DNA of 64,000 bases, from assembly GCA_028709465.1 (NCBI GenBank), contig JAQVWY010000004.1, positions 1-64,000 of the forward strand, read 5' to 3'. Positions within the stretch are counted from its first letter, which is position 1, and the number at the start of each line of letters is the position of its first letter. Below the pieces are notes generated by a model, which was given only the letters and a program-made list of their open reading frames with translations, was not told the origin of the DNA and ran no database searches. This DNA is from Tissierellia bacterium (GTDB taxonomy: Bacteria; Bacillota; Clostridia; Tissierellales; Sedimentibacteraceae). The translations under genes were made by a program, and so were the position numbers. Below, piece by piece: positions 41,107 through 52,826 of the stretch.

Positions 41107-42747
41107 ATGGTAACACAATTTTTTCAAGATTTAAAGCTAGAGTTTAAAGGTTATAATCAAAAAAAACTAATTCAAGATATAATGGCTGGACTGACTGTAA
41201 CAGCGGTTGCTTTACCTTTAGCATTAGCATTTGGAGTTAGTTCCGGTGCTGATGCTGCAGCAGGACTTATTACTGCAATTATTGCAGGGGTTTTAATTGG
41301 AGGGCTTTCTGGTGCATCGTATCAGATATCAGGTCCTACAGGAGCAATGACAGCAATTTTATTGTCTATTTCAGTTAAATATGGCATAAATGGCGTGTTT
41401 ATGGCAGGCTTTATTTCGGGAATAATACTTTTAATAGCTGCATTATTTCGTTTTGGAAAGCTTGTTTCATTTATTCCTTCACCAGTTATAACAGGTTTTA
41501 CTTCAGGAATAGCAATAATAATTGCATTAGGGCAAATTGATAATTTTTTTGGGACAACTTCCCATGGAGAAAATGCTATAAGCAAATTAATATCCTATAC
41601 AGAACTTGGATTTTCACCTAATATATATGCAGTTTTGTTTGGTTTATTAGTTATAATAATAATGATAATATGGCCTAAAAAGTGGAATGCAAAATTTCCT
41701 TCATCCTTGGCAGGAATAATAGTTGCTTTAATTATAAATTCGATTATTAATTTACCTGTTAATGTAGTTGGAGACATACCAAAAACATTACTGCCAGATA
41801 GCAGATTAATATTAGGTTCTCTGTCTTTAAAAAGCACAATAGAACTTATAAAACCAGCAATAAGCATTGCGATGCTAGGCATGATAGAAAGTTTGCTTTG
41901 TGGTGCATCTGCTGGAAAAATGAAAAATGAAAAGCTAAACGCTAATAGAGAATTAGTAGCACAAGGAATTGGTAATGTAATAATACCCTTTTTTGGAGGT
42001 GTGCCAGCTACAGCAGCAATTGCTCGTACAAGCGTCGCTATAAAGTCAGGTGGACAAACTAGATTTGTAAGCATATTCCATTCAATAGGTTTATTAGCAT
42101 CAATGTTTCTGTTAGGTTCTATAATGTCTAAAATTCCATTGTCAGCATTAGCTGGTGTATTAATTATGACAGCATGGCGAATGAATGAATGGAATGAAAT
42201 TAAATATATATTTAATAATAAATTTGGAACTTCAATTGTTGAATTTGTTGTAACAATGGCTGCTACTGTAATGTTTGATCTTACAATTGCAATTCTTGTA
42301 GGTGTATTTATAGCTATTATGTTATTTGTAATTAAAAATTGTAATTTAAAAATAGATGTTAGTAGTATAGATTTGAAAAGAATGCAAGGCCATAAAATTA
42401 CAGCAGATCACAAGTATACAAAGATGGTATATATAACTGGGCCTATGTTTTTTGTTACAAAGGATAAGTTGAATGAATCCTTAGATCAAATAATAGATGT
42501 CGAAAACATTATATTTTCTATGAGAGCCGTTACAACTATAGATCTTTCAGCGGCTAGTACATTTAAAGAAAAAATATCCTTATATTTAGAGAATAATGTT
42601 AGAATATTATTTTGTGGAGTTCTATCTGATGTTAAAATAATGTTTGATCGAATAGGTTTATCAACACTGGTTGGAGAAGAAAATTATTATTGGGATGCAA
42701 TTGGCGCAATTAAGTCATTAGAAAAAAATACTATATCAGTTAAATAA
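41107..42747 (+). CDS. SulP/SLC26 family anion transporter with C-terminal STAS domain
   Basis: GLTVTAVALPLALAFGVSSGADAAAGLITAIIAGVL, STAS-like C-terminus. Confidence 0.9.
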   Translation: MVTQFFQDLKLEFKGYNQKKLIQDIMAGLTVTAVALPLALAFGVSSGADAAAGLITAIIAGVLIGGLSGASYQISGPTGAMTAILLSISVKYGINGVFMAGFISGIILLIAALFRFGKLVSFIPSPVITGFTSGIAIIIALGQIDNFFGTTSHGENAISKLISYTELGFSPNIYAVLFGLLVIIIMIIWPKKWNAKFPSSLAGIIVALIINSIINLPVNVVGDIPKTLLPDSRLILGSLSLKSTIELIKPAISIAMLGMIESLLCGASAGKMKNEKLNANRELVAQGIGNVIIPFFGGVPATAAIARTSVAIKSGGQTRFVSIFHSIGLLASMFLLGSIMSKIPLSALAGVLIMTAWRMNEWNEIKYIFNNKFGTSIVEFVVTMAATVMFDLTIAILVGVFIAIMLFVIKNCNLKIDVSSIDLKRMQGHKITADHKYTKMVYITGPMFFVTKDKLNESLDQIIDVENIIFSMRAVTTIDLSAASTFKEKISLYLENNVRILFCGVLSDVKIMFDRIGLSTLVGEENYYWDAIGAIKSLEKNTISVK

Positions 42748-42798
42748 ATTTATATATTAAATTAAAGATTTTCTTTCAAAAAATTTTGTACACATAAT

Positions 42799-42838
42799 AA
42801 AAGCGGACAGATCTAAATATAGAATCTTCCGCTTTTAT
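42799..42838. terminator. Rho-independent terminator
   Basis: AAAAGCGGA...TTCCGCTTTTATT. Confidence 0.6.
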
Positions 42839-42859
42839 TGTTTATATTCTCTCATCATT

Positions 42860-43012
42860 TTAATCTTCTTCCTGTTTTAGTCCTCTCTCATGTAATTCGC
42901 ATTCCTTTTGGCTACATTTATTATCAACATTATATATGCAAGTGATTGTACCGCATTTTCTGAAAGTCATTTTTGCAACTACATCTCTAATATCTTTCAC
43001 TTGAAGAGCCAT
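42860..43012 (-). CDS. 50-aa small Cys-rich protein (DUF1540-like pattern), missed by the ORF track
   Basis: MALQVKDIRDVVAKMTFRKCGTITCIYNVDNKCSQKECELHERGLKQEED; strong SD GGGAGGTAATATT-ATG. Confidence 0.6.
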   Translation of the reverse strand: MALQVKDIRDVVAKMTFRKCGTITCIYNVDNKCSQKECELHERGLKQEED

Positions 43013-43253
43013 AATATTACCTCCCTATTTTTTCTCATAATGCATTATATCATAAAATTTGCAACTTGTAAATATAAAAATGCAGAAAGATTGAAAAAAA
43101 TCAATAAAATAGTTAAAAATCTCAAAATAATGCAGGAAATATATTTTGAAAGTCAAAGTGTTAAAAATATAACTAACCAAAAGGTGTTTTGCAAAATGCA
43201 ACAAAATTTTTAAATCTAACATGAAAACGTATTATTAATATTGATTTTACAAT

Positions 43254-43293
43254 AAAAAAAGATTATATAAATATAGGTTTATATAATCTTTTT
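43254..43293. terminator. terminator hairpin
   Basis: AAAGATTATATAAA-TATAG-GTTTATATAATCTTTTT. Confidence 0.6.
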
Positions 43294-43327
43294 AACAATA
43301 AACAATAATCATTAAATATAATGTTAT

Positions 43328-44785
43328 TTATAAAATAGCTAATATAATAAAATTCAATATAAATAATAGTGTTGAAACTATTAAAATAGGATGTACTTCA
43401 TTAAGTCTTCCTTTACATAATTTAATTAAACAAAAGGTTATAAATCCTGCAGCAATACCGTATGATATGCTGTAAGCTAATCCCATAAATACTGATGCAA
43501 AAAAGGATGGAATTGCTTCTTCTAAGTTTTCCCAATTAATTTTAGTAAATGATGAAAGCATCATAACTCCAACTATTATTAAAACTGGTGATGTAGCAGC
43601 TGAAGGAACAATTCCTGCAATTGGTGTAATCAAAATACAAGCAAGAAATAACAGTGCCGTTACAACACTTGTTAAACCTGTACGGCCACCTGCTCCTATA
43701 CCGGCAGCACTTTCTACATACGTTGTAGTGTTAGAAGTACCAAATATTGCACCTATTGAAGTTGCAATTGCATCTGCAAATAATGCCTTATCCATTTTAG
43801 ATTTAAAACCTGTACTAGTTTCCAGTGATTTTTGATCTTCTTCACTAAAAATTCCACTTCTTCTACCTGTTCCAATGAATGTTCCAATAGTATCGAATGT
43901 ATCGGATAAGCTGAATGCAAAAATTGTCATAATAACAAGAGGCATACGTGAAGGGTCTGAAAACAACGACATCATTCCCTTAGGACCAAAAGCAGCTCCA
44001 AATGTAATACCAAGATCACCAAAAGCGTTACTAATTCCTGAGGATGAAATAGATAAATTTGATAAATCAACAACATTAAATGGTATACCAATAATAGTTG
44101 TTAATATTATACTAATTAGGATTGCCCCCTTAACCTTTAGGACAATTAATATTATTAATATAACGAGACCTATTAAAGCTAATTGCGTGCTTGGATTAGT
44201 AAAATCAACAAGAGCAGGTATTATACCTCCATTAGTAACAACAGAAAAAATACTTGAGTATGTTCCATCTGCTATAAATTGTTGATTATTAATAGATATT
44301 ATATTTGCTGCTTCAGAAGTAAATTGTATTATATTTGCTCCTTTTACGCCTATGTATGCTATGAAAATTCCAATACCACCGCTAATAGCATTTTGTAAGC
44401 TTTCTGGAATTGCTTTTATTATACTTTTACGAATCTTTGTAATAGTTATAAATATATTTAATAGTCCACATATAAATACAAGTGCTAATGCTTGTTCCCA
44501 TGAAAAACCCAATGCAAAAACAACTGTATAAGTAAAAAATGCATTAAGCCCCATACCTGGTGCTTGTGCATAAGGTACATTAGCAAATAAACCCATAACT
44601 AATGTTCCAATTACTGTTGCAATGATTGTTGCTAAAAAAACTGCTTGAGATGGCATACCAGTTGCTGATAATATTGCTGGATTTACAAAAATTATATATG
44701 ACATTGCGAAAAATGTTGTTAAACCAGCAATTATTTCTGTGGAGACAGTTGTACCATTTTCTTTCAATTTAAAGAATTTATCCAT
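43328..44785 (-). CDS. NCS2 family purine (guanine/hypoxanthine) permease
   Basis: GLTTFFAMSYIIFVNPAILS, AQAPGMGLNAFFTYTVV, SDTFDTIGTFIGTG, TSNTTTYVESAAGIGAGGRTGLTSV. Confidence 0.93.
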   Translation of the reverse strand: MDKFFKLKENGTTVSTEIIAGLTTFFAMSYIIFVNPAILSATGMPSQAVFLATIIATVIGTLVMGLFANVPYAQAPGMGLNAFFTYTVVFALGFSWEQALALVFICGLLNIFITITKIRKSIIKAIPESLQNAISGGIGIFIAYIGVKGANIIQFTSEAANIISINNQQFIADGTYSSIFSVVTNGGIIPALVDFTNPSTQLALIGLVILIILIVLKVKGAILISIILTTIIGIPFNVVDLSNLSISSSGISNAFGDLGITFGAAFGPKGMMSLFSDPSRMPLVIMTIFAFSLSDTFDTIGTFIGTGRRSGIFSEEDQKSLETSTGFKSKMDKALFADAIATSIGAIFGTSNTTTYVESAAGIGAGGRTGLTSVVTALLFLACILITPIAGIVPSAATSPVLIIVGVMMLSSFTKINWENLEEAIPSFFASVFMGLAYSISYGIAAGFITFCLIKLCKGRLNEVHPILIVSTLLFILNFIILAIL

Positions 44786-45181
44786 AAGTTCCTCCTATTT
44801 TGTTAAAATATATTGTTTTAAAATTCAAAACATGAGTTGTTAATTTTCATGGTTTGAATTAACAATATTTAAATAGTATTGCAATTAAATAAGTTTTTTA
44901 TTAATTAAACATGAAAATTAAATACTCATTAATGAACGAAAGTATTATATATTACCTAATACGAAAAGTGCAATAGCTTTTTTATAAAAAAATATCGTAA
45001 TTTTATTTAAAATGCTTTATAAGTATATGTGTTTTCAATAATTGAGTTTGTTATCTTATTAAAGTTGACAAAATAAATACTCAAAATACGTACGATATTT
45101 ATATAATATATGGAATATTAACTAGCAAATATTTATTGACATTAAAACCTAGCCTGTGTATAATAAGTAAAAGTTTATAAA

Positions 45182-45465
45182 AAGCTATGAGAGAAATAAA
45201 AATATCAGCAATTAACTATAGAGAACCAATGGATGGTGTAAATTGGTGTTATTAGATATATAATGATCATTCTTGAGCTTCTAACTCGAAATTAAAGTAG
45301 ATTTGGACGTGTTCCTGCGTTATAAAGGATAGAGTTTAATAATTGTCATATTGACTTGAATGAGGCGATATAAAATATCGTGAATTAGGGTGGTACCACG
45401 AAGACCTTTCGTCCCTATATATATTATTTAATATTAATATATATAGGGTCGAGAGGTCTTTTTAA
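45182..45465 (+). promoter_or_regulatory. T-box leader, Ile specifier ATC (45266-45268), upstream of ilvD
   Basis: TAATG-ATC-AT-TCTTGAG context aligned to the valS leader; AGGGTGGTACCACGAAGACC T-box; long AAGACCT...AGGTCTTTTT terminator. Confidence 0.92.
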
Positions 45466-45490
45466 TAGAAATAGTTTTTGGAGGTAGAAT

Positions 45491-47152
45491 ATGAGAAGTA
45501 ATTCAGTTACAAAAGGTGTTCAACAAGCACCTCATCGTTCTTTGTTTAATGCATTAGGATATACGAAGGAAGAATTAAATAAACCATTAATAGGCATAGT
45601 AAGTTCTCAAAATGAGATAGTTCCAGGTCATATGAATTTGGATAAAATAGTAGATGCAGTTAGAATTGGAGTTGCCATGGCTGGAGGAACACCAGTAGTA
45701 TTTCCTGCAATTGCTGTTTGTGATGGTATATCTATGGGACATGTTGGCATGAAATACTCTTTGGCAACGAGAGAATTAATAGCTGATTCAACAGAAGCTA
45801 TGGCCATGGCCCATGCATTTGACGGGTTAGTTATGGTTCCTAACTGTGATAAAAATGTACCGGGACTTTTAATGGCAGCAGCAAGAGTTAATATTCCAAC
45901 AATATTTGTAAGCGGTGGTCCAATGCTAGCTGGAAAAATGAATGGCAAAAAAACTTGCCTTTCAGATATGTTTGAAGCTGTGGGAGCTTATAATGCAGGT
46001 AAAATAACTATTGATGAAGTAGAACAATATGAAAACAGTGCATGCCCTACATGCGGTTCATGTTCTGGAATGTATACTGCAAACAGCATGAATTGTTTAA
46101 CAGAAGCATTAGGCATGGGTTTAAAAGGTAATGGAACAATTCCAGCAGTTTATTCAGAAAGAATAAGACTTGCAAAACATGCTGGTATGCAAATAGTGGA
46201 ATTAGTTGAAAAAAACATTAAACCAAAAGACATAATGACAGAAGATGCATTTATGAATGCATTAGCTATAGACATGGCATTAGGATGCAGCACAAATAGT
46301 ATGTTACACTTACCAGCTGTTGCACATGAAGCAGGAGTTGAATTAAATCTTGAAATAGCAAATAAAATAAGTGCTAAAACACCTAATCTTTGTCATCTAG
46401 CACCTGCTGGAAATACTTTTATGGAAGATTTAGATGAAGCAGGCGGTGTTTATGCTGTTATGAATGAATTAAATAAAAAAGGTTTAATAAAAACTGATTT
46501 GTTAACATGTACAGGTAAAACAGTTGGGGAAAATATAAAAGGGTGTGTAAATAGAAATAATGAAATTATTAGATCAATAGAAAATCCATACAGTGAAACA
46601 GGCGGAATAGCTGTATTAAAAGGAAATTTAGCTCCGGATTCATGTGTCGTTAAGCGTTCAGCAGTTGCACCTGAAATGATGGTTCATGAAGGTCCTGCAA
46701 GAGTTTTTGACTGTGAGGAAGATGCTATAGAAGCTATTAACAGTGGAAAAATTGTAGCAGGAGATGTAGTAGTAATTCGTTATGAAGGACCAAAGGGTGG
46801 CCCAGGAATGAGGGAAATGCTTAATCCTACATCAGCTATAGTAGGAAGAGGATTAGGTGAAAGTGTTGCTTTAATAACTGATGGTCGTTTTTCAGGTGCT
46901 ACAAGAGGAGCTGCAATAGGTCATGTTTCTCCAGAGGCAGCTGTTGGAGGAAATATTGCATTAGTTGAAGAAGGAGACATTATAAAAATAGATATTAATG
47001 AAAATACAATAGATTTTGTTATAACTGATGTAGAATTAGAAAAAAGAAGGTCAAATTGGAGACCAAGACAACCTAAAATAACTAAAGGTTATTTAGCAAG
47101 GTATGCAGCCCTAGTAACATCAGGGAACAGAGGAGCAGTACTAGAAGTATAA
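45491..47152 (+). CDS. ilvD: dihydroxy-acid dehydratase
   Basis: [48 protein letters not shown]. Confidence 0.97.
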   Translation: MRSNSVTKGVQQAPHRSLFNALGYTKEELNKPLIGIVSSQNEIVPGHMNLDKIVDAVRIGVAMAGGTPVVFPAIAVCDGISMGHVGMKYSLATRELIADSTEAMAMAHAFDGLVMVPNCDKNVPGLLMAAARVNIPTIFVSGGPMLAGKMNGKKTCLSDMFEAVGAYNAGKITIDEVEQYENSACPTCGSCSGMYTANSMNCLTEALGMGLKGNGTIPAVYSERIRLAKHAGMQIVELVEKNIKPKDIMTEDAFMNALAIDMALGCSTNSMLHLPAVAHEAGVELNLEIANKISAKTPNLCHLAPAGNTFMEDLDEAGGVYAVMNELNKKGLIKTDLLTCTGKTVGENIKGCVNRNNEIIRSIENPYSETGGIAVLKGNLAPDSCVVKRSAVAPEMMVHEGPARVFDCEEDAIEAINSGKIVAGDVVVIRYEGPKGGPGMREMLNPTSAIVGRGLGESVALITDGRFSGATRGAAIGHVSPEAAVGGNIALVEEGDIIKIDINENTIDFVITDVELEKRRSNWRPRQPKITKGYLARYAALVTSGNRGAVLEV

Positions 47153-47182
47153 TATATTCATAGTATTGAACCAGTTAATACA

Positions 47183-47218
47183 GGGCCACTAAAGAACTTA
47201 ATGTTTTTTAGTGGCCCC
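47183..47218 (+). terminator. Rho-independent terminator
   Basis: GGGCCACTAAAGAACTTAATGTTTTTTAGTGGCCC. Confidence 0.6.
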
Positions 47219-47323
47219 AATAAATAATACTTTCTATTTACCATGGGAACATGGGTTTTTATATTATTTCCTAAATATATTTATTCTAATATTTAGGTAC
47301 GTTTTCATAACGATATTTAATTA

Positions 47324-48094
47324 TTAGTTTGTAAATATTTGTGTCCAGTATGGTCTTCCATTTGAATCAACAACGTATCCCACACCTATTTTACCAAAAT
47401 TAGATGATAAAATATTTGCTTTGTGTCCTGGTGAATTCATCCATGCATTTACAACTATTTCTGGAGTATTTTGTCCATAAGCTATATTTTCACCCCATGC
47501 TGACCATTTAATACCAAATTGATTTAGCATATCTCCAGCACTTCCGTAAGTTGGAGATTGGTGTGCAAAATAATTGTTAGTTGCCATATCTTTAGACTTT
47601 GCTCTTGCTACATTAGATATTTTTGAATCTAATGTGAGGGCTGGTAAACCAGCTTTTTGTCTTTCAACATTTACAAGTTCTACTACTTTTTGCTCATAGT
47701 TTACATTTGACGAAGAAACTGTTGTATTGCTTGTTTTATCTTGGCTTTCAGGATTTTTTACTTGAGTTTCAGGAGCTGGAGCCTTTGTTTCAGGTTCCTT
47801 TACTTCTGGCTTTTGAATTTCAGCTGGTTTTTGTGTTTCAACTGGTTTAGTAACCTCTGGTTTAGTAACCTTTTTACAATTGTTATTGAATAATTCATTT
47901 AAGTCAATTGTTTTTCCATTTAAAGTTACTTTGCATTGATTTTTTACATTAGCAAATTTGCTAACATAATTTTTAAGTAAATTGTTGGAATTCAAATTTG
48001 TTTTTGTACAATTTGTTTGTTCTGCAGCAAATGCTGATGTAGATGATAATGCTAATACTGCAGATAAAGTTAATGCTATTACTTTCTTTTTCAT
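47324..48094 (-). CDS. secreted CAP/SCP-domain protein (YkwD-like)
   Basis: signal peptide, Pro/Glu/Lys linker, LVNVERQKAGLPALTLD...NYFAHQSPTYGSAGDMLNQFGI...WGENIAYGQ..VNAWMNSPGHKANIL. Confidence 0.93.
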   Translation of the reverse strand: MKKKVIALTLSAVLALSSTSAFAAEQTNCTKTNLNSNNLLKNYVSKFANVKNQCKVTLNGKTIDLNELFNNNCKKVTKPEVTKPVETQKPAEIQKPEVKEPETKAPAPETQVKNPESQDKTSNTTVSSSNVNYEQKVVELVNVERQKAGLPALTLDSKISNVARAKSKDMATNNYFAHQSPTYGSAGDMLNQFGIKWSAWGENIAYGQNTPEIVVNAWMNSPGHKANILSSNFGKIGVGYVVDSNGRPYWTQIFTN

Positions 48095-48604
48095 AATTCA
48101 CTCCTATTTAGTTTTAGATTTTTTGGAAGGTAATTTCTACCTTTTACAAAATTTTGGAACTTGTTAATGAGCTTTTTCGTCATAAGGAATTATAGCATCT
48201 AACCCCTTGCCATTAAACCCTCAATAGTTTCTTGAAATGGTAAATGTGACAAATATATTACACAATAATGCATAATAAAGAAATTATTACAAATTTATTA
48301 CAAGTATTAAGAGTTTTAATCACTAAATATTAATAAAATTTTATGGATTTTATCATAATATGCATATGTTTACTTATTTTTCTAACAAAAAGTAATGTGA
48401 ATTTATTAAAGATATGTGTTTTATATGAAAAATGAACATAATCTTGACAATAACTAAAATATATATTATCATTCCTATATTAATACATATATTATAAATT
48501 AACATAAACAGATATTAAATAACAATTTAGTTACAAATTTATAGCGTACAAAGGGACTTCTCACAGTAAAAAGAAGACATTACAAAGTAAAACGGAGGAA
48601 AAGA

Positions 48605-49837
48605 ATGGAACAAAGAAATGTTTTTGATGTTTTAAAAGAAAGAGGTTATATAGAGCAATGTACTCATGAGGAGGAAATTAGGGAACTACTGGGTAAAGAG
48701 TCAGTAACCTTTTATATAGGATTTGATCCTACAGCTGATAGCCTTCATATAGGACATTACATACAAATAATGGTAATGTCAATTATGCAGAAATATGGAC
48801 ATAAACCCATAGCCTTATTAGGTGGCGGAACTACAATGATAGGAGACCCAAGCGATAGAACAGGAATGCGTTCAATTATGACACAGGAAATTATAGCTCA
48901 AAATGCTGAAAACTTTAAGAAGGTATTTAATAAATTTTTAGATTTTTCAAATGATAAAGCTATAATGGTTAATAATGCAGAATGGTTATTACCTTTAAAT
49001 TATCTGGATTTCATGAGAGAAGTTGGAATTCATTTTTCTGTAAACAGAATGCTTACAGCAGATTGCTATAAAAATAGAATGGAAACAGGACTTACATTTT
49101 TTGAATTTGGATATATGTTGATGCAATCATACGATTTTTATGTTTTAAATCAAAAATATGACTGTAAAATGCAATTTGGCGGAAATGACCAATGGTCAAA
49201 CATAATCGGCGGTATTGAATTAACAAGAAAAAAAGCTGGTAATCAGGTTTTTGGAATGACTTTTTCACTTCTCACAAACAGCGAAGGAAAGAAAATGGGT
49301 AAAACTGAAAAAGGAGCTTTATGGTTAGACAGAGAAAAGACAACTCCTTATGAGTTTTATCAATATTGGAGAAATATTGATGATGCGGATGTAGAAAAGT
49401 GTTTAGCACTATTAACTTTTTTACCTATGGATGAAGTTAAGAGATTAGGTGCATTGAAGGATGCTGAAATAAATAAAGCAAAGGAAATATTAGCTTATGA
49501 AGTTACAAAATTAATTCATTCTGAAGAAGATGCAATTAAGGCTCAAGAAGCTGCAAGATCATTGTTTTCTGGTGGCGCTGATTCAGAAAATATTCCTACA
49601 ACAGAGCTTTCAAAAAATGAATTAGGAGATGGGTATTCAGTAATTGATTTAATGATTAAAGCAGGACTCATTAAAACAAAAAGTGAAGGAAGAAGATTAA
49701 TTGAACAATCAGGAGTTTCAATTAATGAAGAAATAGTAAATGATGTAAAAGCAGTAGTATCTGAATCGGATTTCAAAGACGAAAAACTTATGATAAAAAA
49801 AGGTAAGAAAGTATATCATAGAATTAAATTAGTATAA
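48605..49837 (+). CDS. tyrS: tyrosyl-tRNA synthetase
   Basis: [61 protein letters not shown]4 domain. Confidence 0.96.
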   Translation: MEQRNVFDVLKERGYIEQCTHEEEIRELLGKESVTFYIGFDPTADSLHIGHYIQIMVMSIMQKYGHKPIALLGGGTTMIGDPSDRTGMRSIMTQEIIAQNAENFKKVFNKFLDFSNDKAIMVNNAEWLLPLNYLDFMREVGIHFSVNRMLTADCYKNRMETGLTFFEFGYMLMQSYDFYVLNQKYDCKMQFGGNDQWSNIIGGIELTRKKAGNQVFGMTFSLLTNSEGKKMGKTEKGALWLDREKTTPYEFYQYWRNIDDADVEKCLALLTFLPMDEVKRLGALKDAEINKAKEILAYEVTKLIHSEEDAIKAQEAARSLFSGGADSENIPTTELSKNELGDGYSVIDLMIKAGLIKTKSEGRRLIEQSGVSINEEIVNDVKAVVSESDFKDEKLMIKKGKKVYHRIKLV

Positions 49838-49852
49838 AAAATAATTTTCAAC

Positions 49853-49892
49853 GGGGTTTTGCACTTTAAAATTAGTGTAATGCCCTTTTTTT
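49853..49892 (+). terminator. Rho-independent terminator
   Basis: GGGGTTTTGCACT...AGTGTAATGCCCTTTTTTT. Confidence 0.55.
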
Positions 49893-50002
49893 ATAATGTG
49901 TATTTTTTTCAACGAAAAGCTCTTTATTAATATAATAAAAATTATTAATAGTTTAAGGAAATTATGGTAAAATATATATATCAAACAAAGGAGTGTGATT
50001 TA

Positions 50003-51394
50003 ATGTTAAATAAACAACTTATAGAAGATACCCTTACAGCTGCTTTGTCAACTGGTGGAGATTTTGCAGAAGTTTTTGTAGAAGATAGAACAAACAATGG
50101 TATTGTCATGATAGGCGGCAAAGTAGAAAGTACTATGTCAGGTAGAGACTATGGCGTAGGTATAAGAATTTTTAAGGGATTTAATAGTGTTTATGCATAT
50201 ACTAACAAATCTGACAGGGATACTTTGATATCGACAGCTAATAAGGCTGCAGCTGCAGTAGAAGGAAACAATGGCAGCATTATAATTAATTTATCAAAGT
50301 CAGATGTAAAAAATATTCATGAAATAAAAATAGACCCAAATACAATTGAAAAGACAAGAAAAGTTGAAATAATGAAAAGAGCCTATAATGCAGCATTTAA
50401 TTATGATGATTTAATTACTCAAGTTACAGTAAATTTAGCAGATCATGTCCAAAACATAATGATTGCAAATTCAGAAGGACTGTGGAAAGAAGATAAAAGA
50501 GTGCGCTCAAGATTAGCTATTCAATCAATAGCTTCTAAAAATGGAGAAATGCAATCAGGTTTTTATGGGCCGGGAGCCATGAAAGGATATGAATTTTTTG
50601 AAAATTTAGACGTTGAAAAATATGCGAAAGAAACTGCGAGAATTGCAATGACTATGGTAAATGCAAAATATAGCCCAAGTGGGAAAATGCCTGTAATTAT
50701 AGATAATGGCTTTGGTGGAGTAATCTTCCATGAAGCTTCAGGTCATGGGTTAGAAGCAACATCAGTAGCGAAGGGATTATCAGTTTACTGTGATAAAATA
50801 GGCCAAAAAGTTGCGTCTCCACTGGTAACTGCAATAGATGATGGCACTATTCCTAGTGAATGGGGTTCAATTAATATTGATGATGAAGGCACTTCATCTC
50901 AAAGAAATGTACTTATTGAAAATGGTGTTCTAAAAGGATATATGATAGATAAATTAAATGCAAGAAGAATGAATATGGATATAACAGGTTCATCTAGAAG
51001 ACAATCATATAAATATCCACCTACATCTCGTATGACAAATACATATATAGACAATGGGAAATCAACAACATATGAAATAATTGCAAATACTGAAAAAGGT
51101 TTGTATGCAAAATATATGGGCGGAGGTTCCGTTAATCCAAGCACTGGAGAGTTTAATTTTGCTGTAATGGAAGGTTATATAGTTGAAAATGGTAAAATTA
51201 AAGAGCCAGTCAGAGGTGCCACATTAATAGGTAAAGGAATTGACGTATTGAATAAAATAGATATGGTAGGAAATAATTTATCATTTGGTCAGGGTATGTG
51301 TGGCTCTGTAAGCGGAAGCATTCCTACTAATGTTGGTCAACCAATGATTAGAGTTTCAGAAATAACAGTAGGTGGAAGGGAGAGTGAAGTATGA
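50003..51394 (+). CDS. tldD: TldD-family metalloprotease subunit
   Basis: GGVIFHEASGHGLEATSV (HExxxH); start 50003 after AAGGAG. Confidence 0.93.
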   Translation: MLNKQLIEDTLTAALSTGGDFAEVFVEDRTNNGIVMIGGKVESTMSGRDYGVGIRIFKGFNSVYAYTNKSDRDTLISTANKAAAAVEGNNGSIIINLSKSDVKNIHEIKIDPNTIEKTRKVEIMKRAYNAAFNYDDLITQVTVNLADHVQNIMIANSEGLWKEDKRVRSRLAIQSIASKNGEMQSGFYGPGAMKGYEFFENLDVEKYAKETARIAMTMVNAKYSPSGKMPVIIDNGFGGVIFHEASGHGLEATSVAKGLSVYCDKIGQKVASPLVTAIDDGTIPSEWGSINIDDEGTSSQRNVLIENGVLKGYMIDKLNARRMNMDITGSSRRQSYKYPPTSRMTNTYIDNGKSTTYEIIANTEKGLYAKYMGGGSVNPSTGEFNFAVMEGYIVENGKIKEPVRGATLIGKGIDVLNKIDMVGNNLSFGQGMCGSVSGSIPTNVGQPMIRVSEITVGGRESEV

Positions 51395-52746
51395 TGGATA
51401 TAAAGCCAATTATTGAAAAGCTCTTTGAAGAGGGAAAGAAGCAAGGCATGAGTGACATGGAAGTGTTTTATGGAGGTGGCAGCAGCTTATCTTTAAAGGT
51501 TTTTGAAAAAGAACTTGATGGTTATAGTTTATCGGAATCTGAAGGCTTGTCTTTTAGAGGAGTTTATAATGGAAAGATGGGATATTCTTACACTGAAAAG
51601 GTGGATGAAACTTCTATAGATTTTCTAATAAAAGGTGCTATTGAAAATGCTAAGGTTATAGATTCAGATGACGAAGAATGTATTTTTGAAGGCTCCAAAG
51701 AATATAAGGAAGTAAATAATTTCAATCCGAAGCTAGAACAAGTGAAAGAAGAAGAAAAAATAAAATTTGTCAGAGATTTAGAAGAAGAGTGTCTTAAAAT
51801 TGATAAAAGAATTGCGAAGGTTGAAACATGTGTATATGGCGATGGATATGGTGAAACAATTATTTCTAATTCTAAAGGATTATTTCTTCAAGAAAAAAAT
51901 AATATAGCATATACATACGTTGTAGTTCTAGCTAAAGAAAATGATGATATTAAAACAGGTTTTGCATATAGAACAGGAAATGATTTTACCAAATTTAGCT
52001 ATCAAGAAATAGCGCAAGAAGCTGTTAAAGATGCTTTATCACAGCTTGGTGCATCTTCTATTAAATCAGGTGATTATACTATAGTGTTAAGAAATAACGC
52101 TTCTGCTGATTTATTAGAAGCATTTTCTGGTATTTTCTCTGCAGAAAATGTTCAAAAAGATTTATCTCTTTTAAAAGGTAAAATTGGAGAAAAAATAGGA
52201 AGTGACAACTTTACTATCATAGATGATCCATTTATGGAGGAAGGACTTGCTTCAAAATCCTTTGACGGTGAGGGAGTTGCGTGTAAATACAAAAAAGTAG
52301 TAGATAAAGGTGTTTTAACAACTTATTTGCATAATTTAAAAACTGCAAAAAAAGATAATGTACAAACAACTGGTAATGCTAGTAAAAGTTCTTATAAATC
52401 TCCAATTGATATTACTCCATCTAATTTTTATATAGAAAAAGGAAGTAGATCTTTAGATGAAATAATATCATCTATAGATAAAGGCTTATTAATTTCTGAT
52501 TTACAAGGACTTCATTCAGGATTAAATACAGTTTCAGGTGATTTTTCATTGGCAGCTGGAGGATATGAAATTGAAGAGGGAAAAATTAAAAGACCAATAG
52601 AGCAAATTACAGTTGCAGGAAATTACTTTGATTTATTAAAAAATATTGAAGAGGTAGGTTCAGATTTGAAATTTGGTCTACCAGGGGAAGCATATATAGG
52701 TTCTCCTTCTATTAAAATTAAATATCTCTCAATAGCAGGAGAATAA
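51391..52746 (+). CDS. pmbA: TldE/PmbA-family subunit
   Basis: overlaps tldD stop; lacks HExxxH; GDFSLAAGGYEIEEGKIKRPIEQITVAGN. Confidence 0.9.
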   Translation: MMDIKPIIEKLFEEGKKQGMSDMEVFYGGGSSLSLKVFEKELDGYSLSESEGLSFRGVYNGKMGYSYTEKVDETSIDFLIKGAIENAKVIDSDDEECIFEGSKEYKEVNNFNPKLEQVKEEEKIKFVRDLEEECLKIDKRIAKVETCVYGDGYGETIISNSKGLFLQEKNNIAYTYVVVLAKENDDIKTGFAYRTGNDFTKFSYQEIAQEAVKDALSQLGASSIKSGDYTIVLRNNASADLLEAFSGIFSAENVQKDLSLLKGKIGEKIGSDNFTIIDDPFMEEGLASKSFDGEGVACKYKKVVDKGVLTTYLHNLKTAKKDNVQTTGNASKSSYKSPIDITPSNFYIEKGSRSLDEIISSIDKGLLISDLQGLHSGLNTVSGDFSLAAGGYEIEEGKIKRPIEQITVAGNYFDLLKNIEEVGSDLKFGLPGEAYIGSPSIKIKYLSIAGE

Positions 52747-52758
52747 AAATTATAGCTA

Positions 52759-52803
52759 TCCTGTCATTCTGAAGGCGTAGCCGCCTTAACTATCCTTCAG
52801 GAC
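52759..52803. repeat. partial copy of dispersed repeat A
   Basis: CTGTCATTCTGAAGGCGTAGCCGCCTTAACTATCCTTCAGGAC. Confidence 0.55.
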
Positions 52804-52826
52804 GAAAAAATTGAATACTATAAGAA

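Noticed and set aside
44790-45180. Possible purine riboswitch upstream of the NCS2 permease
   Set aside because: I could not find the conserved purine aptamer core on the minus strand; only AT-rich inverted repeats.
48095-48260. Possible c-di-GMP/c-di-AMP riboswitch upstream of the CAP-domain gene
   Set aside because: Some hairpins (GGTAGAAATTACC) but no match to the aptamer cores I know; left unassigned.
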